Below, piece after piece: positions 35,589-47,934 of a DNA stretch of 64,000 bases. This DNA comes from Perilla frutescens. Its lineage: Eukaryota > Streptophyta > Magnoliopsida > Lamiales > Lamiaceae. Positions within the stretch are counted from its first letter, which is position 1. Every line of letters begins with the position of its first letter. The notes beneath the pieces were generated by a model. The model ran no database searches. It saw only the letters and a program-made list of their open reading frames with translations, and had not been told where the DNA came from. The DNA lies in NCBI GenBank assembly GCA_026008535.1, contig BRKX01000014.1, forward strand, positions 54,423,006-54,487,005, written 5' to 3'. The position numbers were made by a program, and so were the translations under genes.

Positions 35589-37125
35589 AAAATTGTACTT
35601 TGATACTTACATTTTGGGTATATTTTAAAAAATGGTCAACTTTTTCAAAATTAATAAAACAGTACATACTTTCAAAAAAAATTGCAAATCTAATATTTAA
35701 TCAATTTTACAGCTCGAAAATCGTAGGCAATTGATTGTGTTTTAATATTTTTTGATTGGATAATTCTATTTAGCACAAATTGTGCTAGCACAATAGTAGA
35801 AAATTAATGTTAAAAGACTAAATTGTCCGTATTGAATTATTTATTTTTAAAAATTTGAAATTTTATATTTCTCTCTCCATTAATTTATGTTGCATATTCT
35901 CTCTCCTACCATTATTAAATGAACTCTCCAATTCTTTAATTAATCATTTGTTAGCCCATTTTGATTATGATTGTTTGATTAGGAAAAAAATGTGTCTTAT
36001 AAGAATTTCATTATAGTTTTCGATTCATAGTGCACAACTTCTCTCACTATATAAAGCTTCAACAACCACTGATTATTTTTCAGATTGTACTTTTATACGA
36101 ACTCATTCCATTTGGTCTAAAAAATTCCACTGATTAGCCCAATTTAATTATGACTGTTTGATTAATAAAAAAAGTGTCTTATAATATAGTTAACTTTATG
36201 GCTTTATTCAATTCATAGTATGACAATGAGTTCAATTTTATTATATATAAAAAAATATTTCTTAGAAGATAATTATACTTTGAACTCCGATTCTTCAATT
36301 AATCAAATGTTTATTCAATTTATATTACTTGATTAAAAAAATTTAAAAAATTATCGATTGTACATTATGAGAAAATTAAACGAAGATAACATATAAGAAA
36401 ATATGATATGTTTAATAATATATAATTCATTCATAGCATGTTTACATGATTAAGCCAAATTTTTCATTGGCATTTTCATCAAGTTAAAATAATAGCATAA
36501 TTGCTATATGATACTTATATATTAGAAGTAGAATTATAATAGCATAATTGTAGTTTATAAGTCAGAATTAGGTGAACCCTATAATAGTTGAAATTCAATT
36601 TTTTTGTTGGTGTTGTTTGCCGGGCTAAAGATTTGTTAGTCTAAATTATTTTCATATTCATGTTCAAGTAGAAATATTTATTTGAGTGGTTTAATTTTTG
36701 CTTTCATTTTTGTTAGACAAATTCATTGTATTTGGGAATAGGTGTAGAAAATGAGGGATGAATCTCATGTAATATTGACCATTCATGCATTCACATTAAA
36801 TAGTTGGAAATTGTGTAGAAAATGATAAATAAATTTTAATCAAAATTATATCAAGGATAATAATGTCATTTTACATTAAAATTTTATTAAATTTTACATT
36901 TGTGCCGGCACAAAATGTGCCATTTAGCACTGTCCTTTTTGATTGGAGAGATTTTTCTACGTGGTTGGAAAAATAAAAATATTAAAATACAATCAATTAT
37001 GTACGATTTTCAGGGCATGAAATTGATTAAATGTTAGATTCGCAAATTTTCGAAAAAATGAGTATTGTTTGTAAATTTTGAAAAAGTGCCTAAAATGTAG
37101 ATATCAAAGTGTAACAAAGTAGATA
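35589..37125. mobile_element. Palindromic element (outer), split by a later insertion
   Basis: The left arm (35589-35760, with 'gcaaatctaatatttaatca' and 'gaaaatcgtaggcaattga') is mirrored by the right arm (36948-37125; reverse complement 'gcgaatctaacatttaatca', 'gaaaatcgtacataattga'). The uninterrupted element would be about 350 bp. One arm of a related copy is at 14720-14885. The interior belongs to the element at 35761-36935. Confidence 0.65.
35761..36935. mobile_element. TIR element inserted in the outer palindrome, 12-bp target duplication
   Basis: The left end has 'ctatttagcacaaattgtgc' and the right end reverse-complements to 'gtgctaaatggcacattttg', so both ends carry a self-complementary gcaca/tgtgc core. 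The perfect 12-mer tttttgattgga flanks it at 35749-35760 and 36936-36947. 1175 bp, AT-rich, no protein-coding frame. Long direct repeats suggest a Mutator-like mechanism, which usually gives 9-11 bp. Confidence 0.7.
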
Positions 37126-37139
37126 TATACATGTATATA

Positions 37140-37392
37140 TATAGGGGTTGGTTATAATGTGTACTAGTTATTCGTGTGAGAACTTGGAACCATGCTTATT
37201 TAATATGATTTTGTAGCTTATCTTATCGTATTTTAGTGCTTTTAACACTAGCACTAAAATACAACAAGATAAGTTATAATTTTTTTAAAAAAAAAAACAC
37301 TAAAATACAATTAAATAAGCTCTAAAATTGTACTAAATAAGCATGGTTCCTAGTTCTCATATGAATAATTAATACTCATTTGAACTTATTCC

Positions 37393-37398
<6 letters not shown>
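37140..37398. mobile_element. Small palindromic MITE
   Basis: The left arm from 'ataggggttggttataatg' through 'ggaaccatgcttatttaata' matches the reverse complement of the right arm ('ataggaataagttcaaatg' through 'ggaaccatgcttatttagta'). About 120-bp arms nearly abut. Non-coding. Confidence 0.6.
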
Positions 37399-37424
<26 letters not shown>

Positions 37425-37886
37425 CTTAAAATTAAATTAAGTATTCCCAATAAATGTGGATTTTAGTAATTAATTATTTATGAGTAGCTAGGGAGGAAAG
37501 GAAACTTTGGTGGAAAGGAATATAAGGAGTAGATGGGCAGCAAAGTCAACAATATTTTTGGATTTTACACATAAATTTAAAACACAATGTTTTATGGGAT
37601 AGGTTCAAATTTTGAGTGCCTTTCACATCAAGCAATGTGAATCACAGACATCTCTGTTTTTATCAACCCCATGTAGGCCTCTCTACAAAATTTAATATTT
37701 CGATTTTCGATTCGTGATCGTTTGTTAACTGGACTTTCGTGCCCTGTAAGTGAAAATGAAACAAATAAGTAAAATATCGACCTACTCGAGCTTTAATCGT
37801 ATATATTTGATACGCAATAATCAAACAAGTTTTAATATAATTTTTTTAAAAAATTACCTACCTACTTTGTATATTTCTTATTCTTG

Positions 37887-37949
<63 letters not shown>

Positions 37950-38890
37950 TGGGGTGGGAGAAGCATTGAGGAAATTGAATTTGATTTATTATTTCAGCTG
38001 CTCCAGATATGAATAATGCGGTATTTTCTTATATTTTCATGTCACGTTGTTTTTGTTTTATAACGTGTATTGATGGAGTTAAATAATAATACGTGGGAGA
38101 TAAACGAATGGGGTGTGAATGAGTCAAGCCTCCCATTTTATGATTTGAAATTATTTAAAACTTTGTTGGTAATTCAAACAATCAAGTTCTAAATTGCAGG
38201 TTACAAAATTCTATCGAACTTTGTTATTTTTTTACAATTCAATACAACATATTAAGATGGAATCTCAAATAATTAATTTTGTTCTCTAAAAAAAATAAAT
38301 TGTTTTGTTTATCCATGGGAAAGTGGGCCTTTAAATAATGGGCCAAGTCGAGCCCAAAATTTATGGGCTTATTTTAATAAAAAAAGCCCAAATTGTCCAA
38401 TTTCCAACTCTTCTAAGAAAATGACATTCTCCTATCTCAATTCCCAAATATTTAGTCCATTTTGGTAATTCACATTGATTTAAATTATTGAAAAATCAGC
38501 TATTCAACTAAAGTTTTTGTGTTGCCCTTATTTATTGAAGCATGGAGGATTTTAATGTATTTTATTAATCTTCAAAACCACATGTCATTGATTATCGAAA
38601 TCGGCAGCAAATATAGTAATAAGATTATATAAATGACAACGGAGCACCCCAAGTAGAATACTAAAGTAAATATTTAGGACGGAGGGAGTAATTGAACTCG
38701 GAAATTCACTTAAGAAACTTAAAAAAAAATGATTGGTTACAACTTACAACCCCAGCTGGGCTTCCATAGCATACAAGAAATTTTCAATTCTTGTTGAAAA
38801 TTTTATATTTGATCTTCCTATAAATAATAAAATTATGAGCAAAACAGAGCTGATTGAGCAACCATACATTCTAGCATCTACCTAAAAGAA
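37399..38890. other. Intergenic and 3' flank of the xylosidase gene
   Basis: (ATT)n at about 37889-37949. 38327-38395 clusters TGGGCC/TGGGCT/AGCCCA motifs. 'ggacggagggagta' at about 38677-38690 is an isolated Stowaway end. The last 130 bp are probably the 3' UTR of the minus-strand xylosidase gene. No further gene recognised. Confidence 0.4.
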
Positions 38891-40023
38891 TCAAGACTTG
38901 ATCACTCCTAAACCTTGAGGCTCAAGAGAAAGAGCATGTCTAGCATCCCCAATATAAAGCCCATGCTCCCCCATCGGAATCCGCCGAACCCCGTTGCTAT
39001 CGACCACGCTAAGGTACTTACAAACACGGACGCCCAGAGCAAGTCGTTGCTTTCTTCCCGCGGGAATGTACACCGTGTCAAAAGCAACCAATTGCTTCTG
39101 GGGCGCCCAATCACCGCCTGGCGGAGATGTGAACATGAGCAACGTGTGGGTCCCGTCTCTCGACCCTGTGTTCTCCACATCCACGTGCACCCTGAGTGTG
39201 AGGTTCTTGCAACTCGCATGAGCCACTCGGACAAATCTCTTTGACAACATGGTTGAATTGGCGCGATGACCGCCACCCATTGGGATTGAAAACACTTTTG
39301 GTGCCTTTGCAATGGTGTGTTTAAAGCTCGTGTAGCTCAAACCGTGCCCGAATGGATAGACGACCGGCCCCTTGTAGAACCGGTAAGTCCTTCCGGGATA
39401 GTTTCTCGACGGATCCGCCCTCATATCCATCGTTGTCATAGGCAAGTTATCAAGGTATTTCTGAGGGTACCATGTCATCGGAAGCTTCCCACCTATAAGC
39501 ATTCATTTAAATATAAAATGCTCATCTCATCTAAATACTTAAACTTAACAAGAAAAAAAATGTATACCAGGGTTATGTTTTCCAAACAGAACATCAGCAA
39601 TTGCGGCACCTCCGGCTTGTCCCGGATACCCGGCCCAAAGAATTGCACCAACTCGTGCATCATTTTTGGCGAAAGAAACATCAATGGGGCCACCACTCAT
39701 CAAGACTAAAATGGTCGGACCCTTTGAGGCCGCGGCAACCTTAGTCACGAGCTCTTGCTGCCGCCCGGGCAGCAAGAGCCCTGTCCTATCTATAAACTCG
39801 GCCTCAATAGATTGGTTGAGTCCCATCACTAGAATAGTTGCATCCGCCTTGCCGGCAGCTTCAATCGCTCCACCAAATAGGTCATCCTTAGCACATGCCA
39901 CGCCAGCACAACCCTCATTATGAATTGTCCTTGTATACTTCCCTATTCCTTGTAATGGACTTGTATATTCACACGGAACACCTTCAATTCCCGAAACCAA
40001 AAACTAATTAAAAAACAACTCAA

Positions 40024-40085
<62 letters not shown>

Positions 40086-42897
40086 CCACTACAACCACAT
40101 CAAAATTAAAAAAAATATATTTTAAAAAAAAATTATTAAAAAAAAAAACTCACCAGCATAATTTCCAATCATTGTGATAGTCGCATCCGAGTTAGGTCCA
40201 ATAACAGCAACGGAGCTCAACCGTTGCTGAGAGAGAGGGAGCACAGGGCCATTGTTTTTCAGCAAAACGATGCCCTGCCTAGCGGCCTGCACCGCGAGCT
40301 CTTTGTGGCTGGCGGTGCAGACGTCGTTTGGGCCAAGTTTTCCATGAGGCTGGGAAGATGGCTCGCCATCAAACATTCCCAGCCTCATTTGAACCGCTAT
40401 AGTATTAATGAGTGCACCATCGACATCAACCTCTTTCAACAGCTGTTTTTGCACTGCATTTTCAGTGTGCTGAGCAAGAAAAGGCCCACAATCCAAATCC
40501 AAACCTACTCAAAAACATCAATCAATCACCATTCATTTTCACATCATATATCTTCATTATATTTTTTTAAATTTAATTCATAAAACCTGCTTTGATGGCG
40601 GTGGCTGCGGCCTCTTCCGGCGTGCTCGTGTAATGCTGAGTGTTGTAAAACACGCCAACGGAATCGCAATCTGAAACAATGTAGCTGTCCCCACGCAACA
40701 AAATCAAGAAAATGAGATTATTTCGGAAAGATTGAGGTTCGAGTTTGATAGAAACGAGGAATTCCACTATACCACACGGGGTACGTACTACTTCAATCCA
40801 AAAGGGTATGATAGAATTTTCTCGATAATTAAAAAAGATAGGTATACCGTACCCTTTCAGACCCCAAGCATCGCGAACGGTTTTTCGGAGAAGTTTAGGA
40901 TCGGCGCAGGTGGGAACGCCGTTAACTTGGTTGTAAGAACACATCACACTAGCAACTTTGCCTTCTTTTACACAACTTCTAAATGGAATGCTAAATGTAT
41001 CTTTCAAATCCTGCGCACTTACCTGCATATATACATTTTTTTTATTTAATTATAATTTTAATTGTTTTTGGATTCGAATATGTAATATTTTGTGTCGTAT
41101 TGTAAATATTACACGAGTTGAAATCAAGTAGTCTAATTTATGACTTTCGTTTCACTTAATTAAACGACTAAATAGTAACTAGGCAGTAATTTAATCTTTA
41201 AGAAATATTATATTTTTATTATTATATGGAATTTTTTTCACTACATTAACAATCAACTAGAATATATAAAAAAGTGTTGATAGTTATATTATTACTACAT
41301 ATTTATAGTAACTATATCAAAAAATTGTTATTTCAATTATTATACTATAATATTTATATTAAAAGAATAATTTATAAAAGATGAAGTAACATAATTAATA
41401 CAAAAGGTCTAATGCAATTATTAATAAGTTTTTTTTTTCTTTTTCATTAAAGAAATTAATGTGACAACTTTTAACATTAAACAGCTCATTCAGATCAAAA
41501 AGAAAAAAATGTGGAATTAATTAAGATCTTAACATACTATTTTCAACACATTTATTCTCCTATTATATTTATATTTACATAAATTAACTCCCAAATATTT
41601 CAATTAAACAAAATCATCATCGAGAAAAAAAAAAATACCTTAGCGTTGAAATGAAATCTGTCGACGCCGTTCCAGTTATCAAGATCGTAGGCGGTGTAAT
41701 GCTTGCAACACGCCGCCACCTTCAGCCGGTCGCCGCCGCCGCCGTTTCCCTGCAAACCCTTTACATAGCTCGCCGCATATTTACCGGCAACCACCGGATC
41801 TTCACCGGGAGTTTCCTGTCCCCGGCCCCACCGTGGGTCCCTCAATATGTTCACGTTCGGGCTCCAATACGTCAGGCCCGCCAACCCCCCGTTGTACATT
41901 GCTCGGGCCTCGTCCGACACCACCTGCACCCGACACTCGAGATTTATTCGAACTCGAGATTTTTGACCTCAAGTTCATCCATGAACACTGTACATTATCA
42001 ATATTCTATGTTTGGATGTGTTTTTTTCATGACGGGCTCGATTTTAGAAAGTCGAGATATATCCCGACTCGTGACTTTTGACTGCAAGTTCATCCACTCC
42101 ACTATTAGGCTTTTGTCATCTCTATCGACCTATATATGCTTTCTTTTTCAAATTAAGTGATATTTCGATTTTCCAATGGTTTGCAAACTATTTATGAGAA
42201 TTAATCTCGTGCTAATTTAATATAACATATGTTTTATACGACAGACCTGATCTAGAAGGTGGTGATGAGATTCCAACTTAGTTACAACTTTTGATGTATG
42301 ACAAAATTTCTTTCATAATATCAAAATTATTTATGGGAAAAAGAATTAGAATGTCACTTTTGAAATTAATGGGTCTACACATATTTTCAATGACAAAACG
42401 ACATCATTAATATACACATAACAATCCGACGTTACTTGCACTATAACGTACATGATTTCATGAGACCGAACGAATCAAAATCGTACCTTTCCGATCTCTT
42501 CCCACAAGGAAGCATTGAAGGAGGCGGCGGTGGTGATGACCTGTGGGAAGCTCGTGGCGCCGGGGAATTCACCCCCGAATTTCGTCCCCGGCCCCACGTC
42601 GGAGACGCCGTGAAGCGCCTCCGACCACCAGTCATACCCCGTGATCCCTAGCCGGGGCACGGGGGCCGCATTGTTCACGAGAAGGCTGACTTTCTCCTGC
42701 AACGTCAGCCGTCCGATCAAATCCTTCACCCTCGCCGCCGTCGATAAATCGGCTCGACAAAATGGCAAGCTTTTAGTGGCTGAATTGGTGGGGTCACAGG
42801 CGAATGGCTGTCGAGCTTTTGCAGCTGCAGAAATAGAAGTAAATGTGAAAAATAATATGAGAATACAAGAATTGGACAATTTTCTTGATATTGACAT
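38891..42897 (-). CDS. Beta-D-xylosidase / alpha-L-arabinofuranosidase, GH3 (BXL family)
   Basis: Seven exons on the minus strand: 42897-42487, 41923-41639, 41022-40853, 40684-40587, 40504-40154, 39981-39568 and 39492-38891, giving 776 residues, the usual BXL size. Residues 1 to about 25 are a secretion signal (hydrophobic ILILFFTFTSISAAA). The GH3 N-terminal barrel contains LTLQEKVSLLVNNA, WWSEALHGV and the QETPGEDP block. GYIVSDCDSV carries the nucleophile Asp at about residue 294. The C-terminal GH3 domain contains NQSIEAE (candidate acid/base Glu near 498-500) and LVLMSGGPIDVSFA. A fibronectin III-like domain closes the protein. It would act in the apoplast, trimming xylan and arabinan side chains during wall remodelling. 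It is closest in my memory to Arabidopsis BXL1 but the subgroup is not proven. Exon 3 ends within Gly289, giving LKGYIVSD when joined. Several long frames on the opposite strand are shadows. Confidence 0.94.
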
Positions 42898-42972
42898 ATT
42901 TGATTTTTGGAGAAAATAATGTTGTTGAGTAGTAATAGGTAATGTGTTGTATAAGTTTGAGGAATGGGTGTG

Positions 42973-42980
42973 TTTATATA
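42973..42980 (-). promoter_or_regulatory. TATA box of the xylosidase gene
   Basis: TATATAAA on the minus strand lies 76 bp upstream of the ATG, followed by a leader containing ACAACA-type repeats. Spacing suits a TATA-driven promoter with a leader of about 45 nt. Confidence 0.55.
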
Positions 42981-43116
42981 GATTTTTTTTTCTTTTTTTT
43001 TTTTGGGGATTTGTGGGTAGTGAGAAATGATGATTTACAAGAATTGCATGTCCAAAATAATGTTTCGACTGTTTCAACTTTTTCTTTTTGGAAGGTATAA
43101 AGTTGCAAGTTGCCAT

Positions 43117-45172
43117 TGCAAGATAGATAATTAATTCTTTTCAAGAAAAAAATTTATTTTCATTTCGTGTTCTATAACTCAGATGGAATTGATGTTTGGT
43201 AAAAATTGAAAGAAAAAAAAAATCAATTTTTTCATTTTTGGAAGGTATAAAAGTTGCAAGTTGTAATGATAGGTTATTGATTCTTGGGTTAATTGCAATT
43301 TTAATCACTATATTTGATCAAGTTTGCAATTTCGATACCCCTAATTTTTTCGGCAGTTGAAAGGCTCAAACATGATAGGTTTATCGGCATCTCATGAGTT
43401 CTTGGCATCCGAAAAAAAAATCCATATTAGATTTACGATCGTCGGAAAAATTTAGAGTGTCGAAATTGCTACAAAATCAAAGAATGGTCTAATTATTACA
43501 AGGTAATTGCAAATAGGATCAAATATGATGATTAAAATTGTAATTAACCTTTTTTTATTTTATTTTTTAAAGTTCACGAGGTCCCAAATTCTATAATTGA
43601 GATGAAAATTTAGTAAAAATTGGAAAAAAAAAGGGTATACAACATTATTATTTTCAAGTTATCATATTTGTAATGGGATGTGAAATTAAGTAAGATATAG
43701 AACGTAGCAGAGGATTTCATGTGATTTTTTTTTTCTTTTTTTGTTAGTAACAACTCTAATTTTACTTTTGTATTTTAGCTTCCTTTAACTTTAAGCATCT
43801 CTTAACTCTTCTTTCAATGACTTAATGAGATAGGTAGTTTATACCCCTTTATTGTTTTTTTTTTAAGTAAAATAAATTCCATTTACTATCGCATTAAGCA
43901 ACATTAGCTTTGATTTCCCTTCTTAACTCTTAACTAATTAACCATTTTTATAGTTCAAATTTCCTTCTATATGTTTCACTTTAAATTTCATCATAAAATT
44001 TATAGTTTTAATAATAATTCTTAATCGATTCTAACATAAATAATCATAGTCAACATGTAACAACAAAAAATGAATTAAATTGAATTAATCAACCATAATA
44101 ATAAATTATTAATTAAAAATAGACTGTAATAGGAAATCTCAAGTGTACTTGCATATATTTGAAGTATGTTGGTCTTTATATTAGGGAAAAAATGAAATTT
44201 CAAAGCAATAAATGCCATGTGGAAATCAAAGCATAATGGGATTTTTTTTTTTTTCCAAAATAAAACGATCAAGACTTGATTAAACATTTTCTACGTTATT
44301 TCTTTTAAATGCAATAACGTTGCAAGGGTCCAAACCAAATTGAATTAATGTTGCTTGCAATTAAATTAAAATTATGCCATAACAACTCAAGTATCCAAGA
44401 TCGACCTAGCTAGATTAAATAAAGAGTTGGATTAATTTCTTCAATTAATTTCTAGTATGAGGTGATTTATATATGGGTTGGATATTATTTGTGATAATTA
44501 AAGAATCTCTCGATAATAAAAAAGAACCATTCAATTACTCGTAAAAAATTTGTACGTACAATTGAAATTTTTGATCAAATATAGAATGTTTTATATCTAA
44601 TTGGATTAAATCAGTTTTATTTACTACTAATTTAGTTATTTGTTAGTGTTATTTGAGTTTGTTATATATGCTTAACATGCTAGAAATGTGTGTCTCTTGT
44701 CCATGACTTTGCTTGTAAGTATGAAAACATAATCTCTCTCTCTCTCTCTCTCTCTCTCATGCCCACTTTGACGAGTAGTGCGATGGGAGGTTGAACAGGG
44801 AAAAAAGAAAAGGAGTTTAAATTATTTAAAAAATATAAAAACTTATTTGTGAGTCAAAATTTATAAGACGGATAAATTAAGATCTGAATTTAAACTCATA
44901 TTCAATTGGATATTTATAATTTTGTTAACGCTTAGATTTGAATCTTGACCCATCTTATAAATTTTGACGCTGTAATGGTCAAAAATCGTGTGTATCGATA
45001 AAAGTTTTAGCATGGGCTAGCTTGGGACGAGATAAGAGATTAGAGAGAATCCCAAAAAAAAGGAGAATCGACTCTATCTTCAAATAACCATACGAGCCGA
45101 GTCTTGAAGTGTTTAACCAATTTGAATTGTATAAAAATAAGAAAAAGAGAAAAAAAATGACTCAAACCTAAG
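43117..45172. other. Intergenic; family A relic at about 43950-44125
   Basis: 43690-43716 (gtagcagaggatttcatg) and 43950-44125 resemble the end and inner arm of the longer family A variant also seen at 16600-16960 and 52372-52690. (CT)n lies at about 44733-44758. The minus-strand frame at 44075-44287 is a shadow. No gene seen. Confidence 0.4.
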
Positions 45173-45202
45173 AATCCCGGATATCACGTGATATCCGGGA
45201 TT
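45173..45202. other. Perfect 30-bp palindrome centred on CACGTG
   Basis: The half-site aatcccggatatcac is followed immediately by its exact reverse complement with no spacer, in otherwise AT-rich DNA. The centre is the G-box CACGTG within GATATCACGTGATATC. It could be a cruciform-prone sequence, a dimeric bHLH/bZIP site or a transposon scar. Confidence 0.9.
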
Positions 45203-45470
45203 TTTTAGTACATTATGTCACATTTTGGATTAATTATGGAAGGCCTAATATTATTTGTAAAATTAATCCAACTAAGCCAACAACCAATTTATATATAATT
45301 ATTGTGGAAGTGAATATGATTGGTGATTGAAATTGGCAAGAGAGAAGAACATGCCATTATATCCCTTTCACCAAACGGAAATAATTAGCCATCAAAATCA
45401 CAACTTAATAATGTGATGAACAAAACTGGACCTATGGGGTTCTTTGCAAATCATTTGCATTTTTTACAGC

Positions 45471-45501
<31 letters not shown>

Positions 45502-45614
45502 TTAACTAACTAACCATTATGGAGATGTCCTAATCATTAGTGTTAATACTCATTTTGTGAAATTACTTAAAAAATGGAACTGTACATATATATACAATAA
45601 TGTTAAAATAGATC

Positions 45615-45679
<65 letters not shown>

Positions 45680-46061
45680 GAATGTAATTAGGTTAGGCAA
45701 TACTTGAATGTGGCTTGTAATTTTAAAAATAATTGTGTAATTAGAAGTTGAATCTACAAATAAGGCAAGAGAAAGCCAAGCATTACCTAAAATAATTGGA
45801 ATACGACATCTCTCACTTAGATATATGTGATGGGCCCTAAAGGTTAGGTTACCTTGGGTGGATGAGCTTGTGATCAAAATTCACGAATTCAAATCTCATT
45901 AACGTCTCTCGAGTTCATTGCATCAAGTATTCCTAGCGTAGATTGCCTTTTATATAGATTGTCTTTCTTATATGATTCTGCAGGTCATTGCACGTTATTG
46001 GAATTTACAAAGAGTGCATTCATGTATAGGAGCGGTATATTTTCCCACTAAAATATGTAGG
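45203..46061. other. Intergenic with microsatellites and a SINE-like fragment
   Basis: (AT)n at about 45471-45495; (AT)n(AG)n at about 45617-45680. 45850-45900 reads 'ttgggtggatgagcttgtga', then about 15 bp on 'cgaattcaaatctc', loosely like a tRNA-derived box A/box B pair. No gene seen. Confidence 0.35.
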
Positions 46062-46491
46062 AGTGTAATGGAATCGAGTTGACTCTGAATAGTTACAAGT
46101 TCAAGCTCGACTAAAACAACTCAAACATCTACTCGACTCGAGCTTTAATTTTTTGAGCTCAAGCTCGACTTGGTATTTATTAATATTTAAATTAAAATTG
46201 TTTTTATTTAATTTACAAGAAAAATAATTTCATTATTAAGGGCATATATGTAAATAACTAAAATGTTAAGGGTAAATTTGCAATTATTCTTCGGCTCAAT
46301 GGAACTTACGAGCCTGTCGAGCTCAAGCTTTAGCTCAACTCGACTTGCCTCGAGTCTACTTTTTGAGTTTTCATCAAATCAGTTGCTTACGAGTATGTCG
46401 AGCTCAAGCTTTAGCTCAACTCGACTTGCCTCGAGTCTACTTTTTGAGTTTTCATCAAATCAGTTGCTTACGAGTAGGCTTGACTACCCTA

Positions 46492-46582
<91 letters not shown>
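46062..46582. repeat. TCGAGC-rich hAT-like element with an 81-bp tandem duplication and (GT)n(GA)n
   Basis: It starts 'taggagtgtaatggaatcga' and ends near 46490 with 'cttgactaccctat', and is rich in CTCGAC/GAGCTC. Within it, 46305-46385 and 46386-46466 are near-identical 81-bp tandem units differing at about two positions. A (GT)n(GA)n microsatellite follows at 46495-46580. The open frame 46263-46628 is a shadow of the repeats. Confidence 0.55.
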
Positions 46583-46585
<3 letters not shown>

Positions 46586-47136
46586 GTGTGTGGATATACT
46601 TGATGCCCATTACTTCATTGAAATTTAATTCTAATTGTAGAGATTATTTATCTCTACCAACCTTAATTTTCAAACTGCAATCAAATGTTTGTTTTTCCCT
46701 TCAATAATTCCAATTCCTCACCTCGTAGTTGATTTAACTACACACAAAAACAAACTTTAAACAACAAATCAGGAGCAGTTCATGCCAAACATAAGCAGAG
46801 ATTTTATAGATATGAAGTAGCTCAAAATTTCAACCAATAAATATATATTAAATCCCTTATCTACTTCACCACAGAAAAGTTTTCCAATCTCAATCATAAA
46901 AGGTACAATGTTTATGAAGATATTTTCTAGGCTTCTCAGATTTTTGCATTTCCACACACACACACATAATGTGTATTAATACAAAATAAGACATTATGAA
47001 ATGAAGATTGTAAATGCAAATCTGCAGACAGAAATTTAAAAAAAAAAAGGCTGGAGGCTCCATGATATCAAGAAGTGGGGGAGGAAAAAGGACTGACCAA
47101 CCATGAATCCCTTCTAATAACTAAGCCGGATTATTA
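46583..47136. other. Intergenic, nothing recognised
   Basis: AT-rich with (CA)n at about 46952-46966. No features. Confidence 0.4.
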
Positions 47137-47244
47137 TTACTTTTGACGGAAGTCTCGTTTACGGCCTGAAACACCACCTAACTCGACACCTGCAATCTCC
47201 AGTTCTGATGGTGAACGCTGCTCACAAGGAACAGTATATGGATT
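47137..47244 (-). other. Possible orphan terminal coding exon (unidentified)
   Basis: The minus strand is open for 35 codons to a double stop, with protein-like composition: EQRSPSELEIAGVELGG, then SGRKRDFRQK. An acceptor-like 'ccttgtgagcag' lies just before the codon for R10, at 47218-47220, so it could be a last exon starting at 47217. No upstream exon is visible between here and the SAR1 stop. I do not recognise the protein. It may instead be part of the SAR1 3' UTR or chance. Confidence 0.25.
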
Positions 47245-47934
47245 TCACGAGTTTCTTCAGCATTCATTACTGATAACCAGACATCAATTATCATGAAAAC
47301 AAACGTGGGCAGGCCCTTCGAGCATCAGCTCAAATGCAGACACACACATTGATAATCCTCAGAATAATTTCATGAAGATTGATGTGCTCTGCCACGAGGG
47401 ATTCATTGTAGAAACAAGAGAAAATGTATCACAGTTTTTTCATGGTCAGCAATTGACATTTGACACCCCTAGCCCTAAGTCACACATGAGTATGTTGGTG
47501 AGGTAAGTGATATTCTTCTAAAGCTCTAGCGTCTAAGGAGAAGGTATCTAATCCAACTAGTATACTGGTTTACTACCATGAACAATTCAAAAAAATGACT
47601 CAAGGTACTCAGCAAGCAGTGGATATTTGAAAAGGTAAATAACATTGTTTTCTACAAAAAGTTGCAAAGATATGATATATCCATTTATCGAGCACTAAGT
47701 CCTCATAGACAGCCAAATTTCAGATAAAAATTGTACAGATGCAGAGGAATTTCACCTTACAAACTTAAAGAACAAAGCATGTGAGTTTTAACAACTACCA
47801 AACTGAACCAACCTGAAAGAAATGAATCTTCTATCTCTTTGACATTTGATCTTCTGGGAGAGGAGCAGTTCTTCCTCTCTTCTACAAGAAAGAAGGGTTG
47901 TGATCATACCCATTAGACATTTCTGGCAACAACC

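Noticed and set aside
41651..42160. Plus-strand frame of 169 codons
   Set aside because: It is antisense to xylosidase exon 2 and intron 1, with no recognisable domain.
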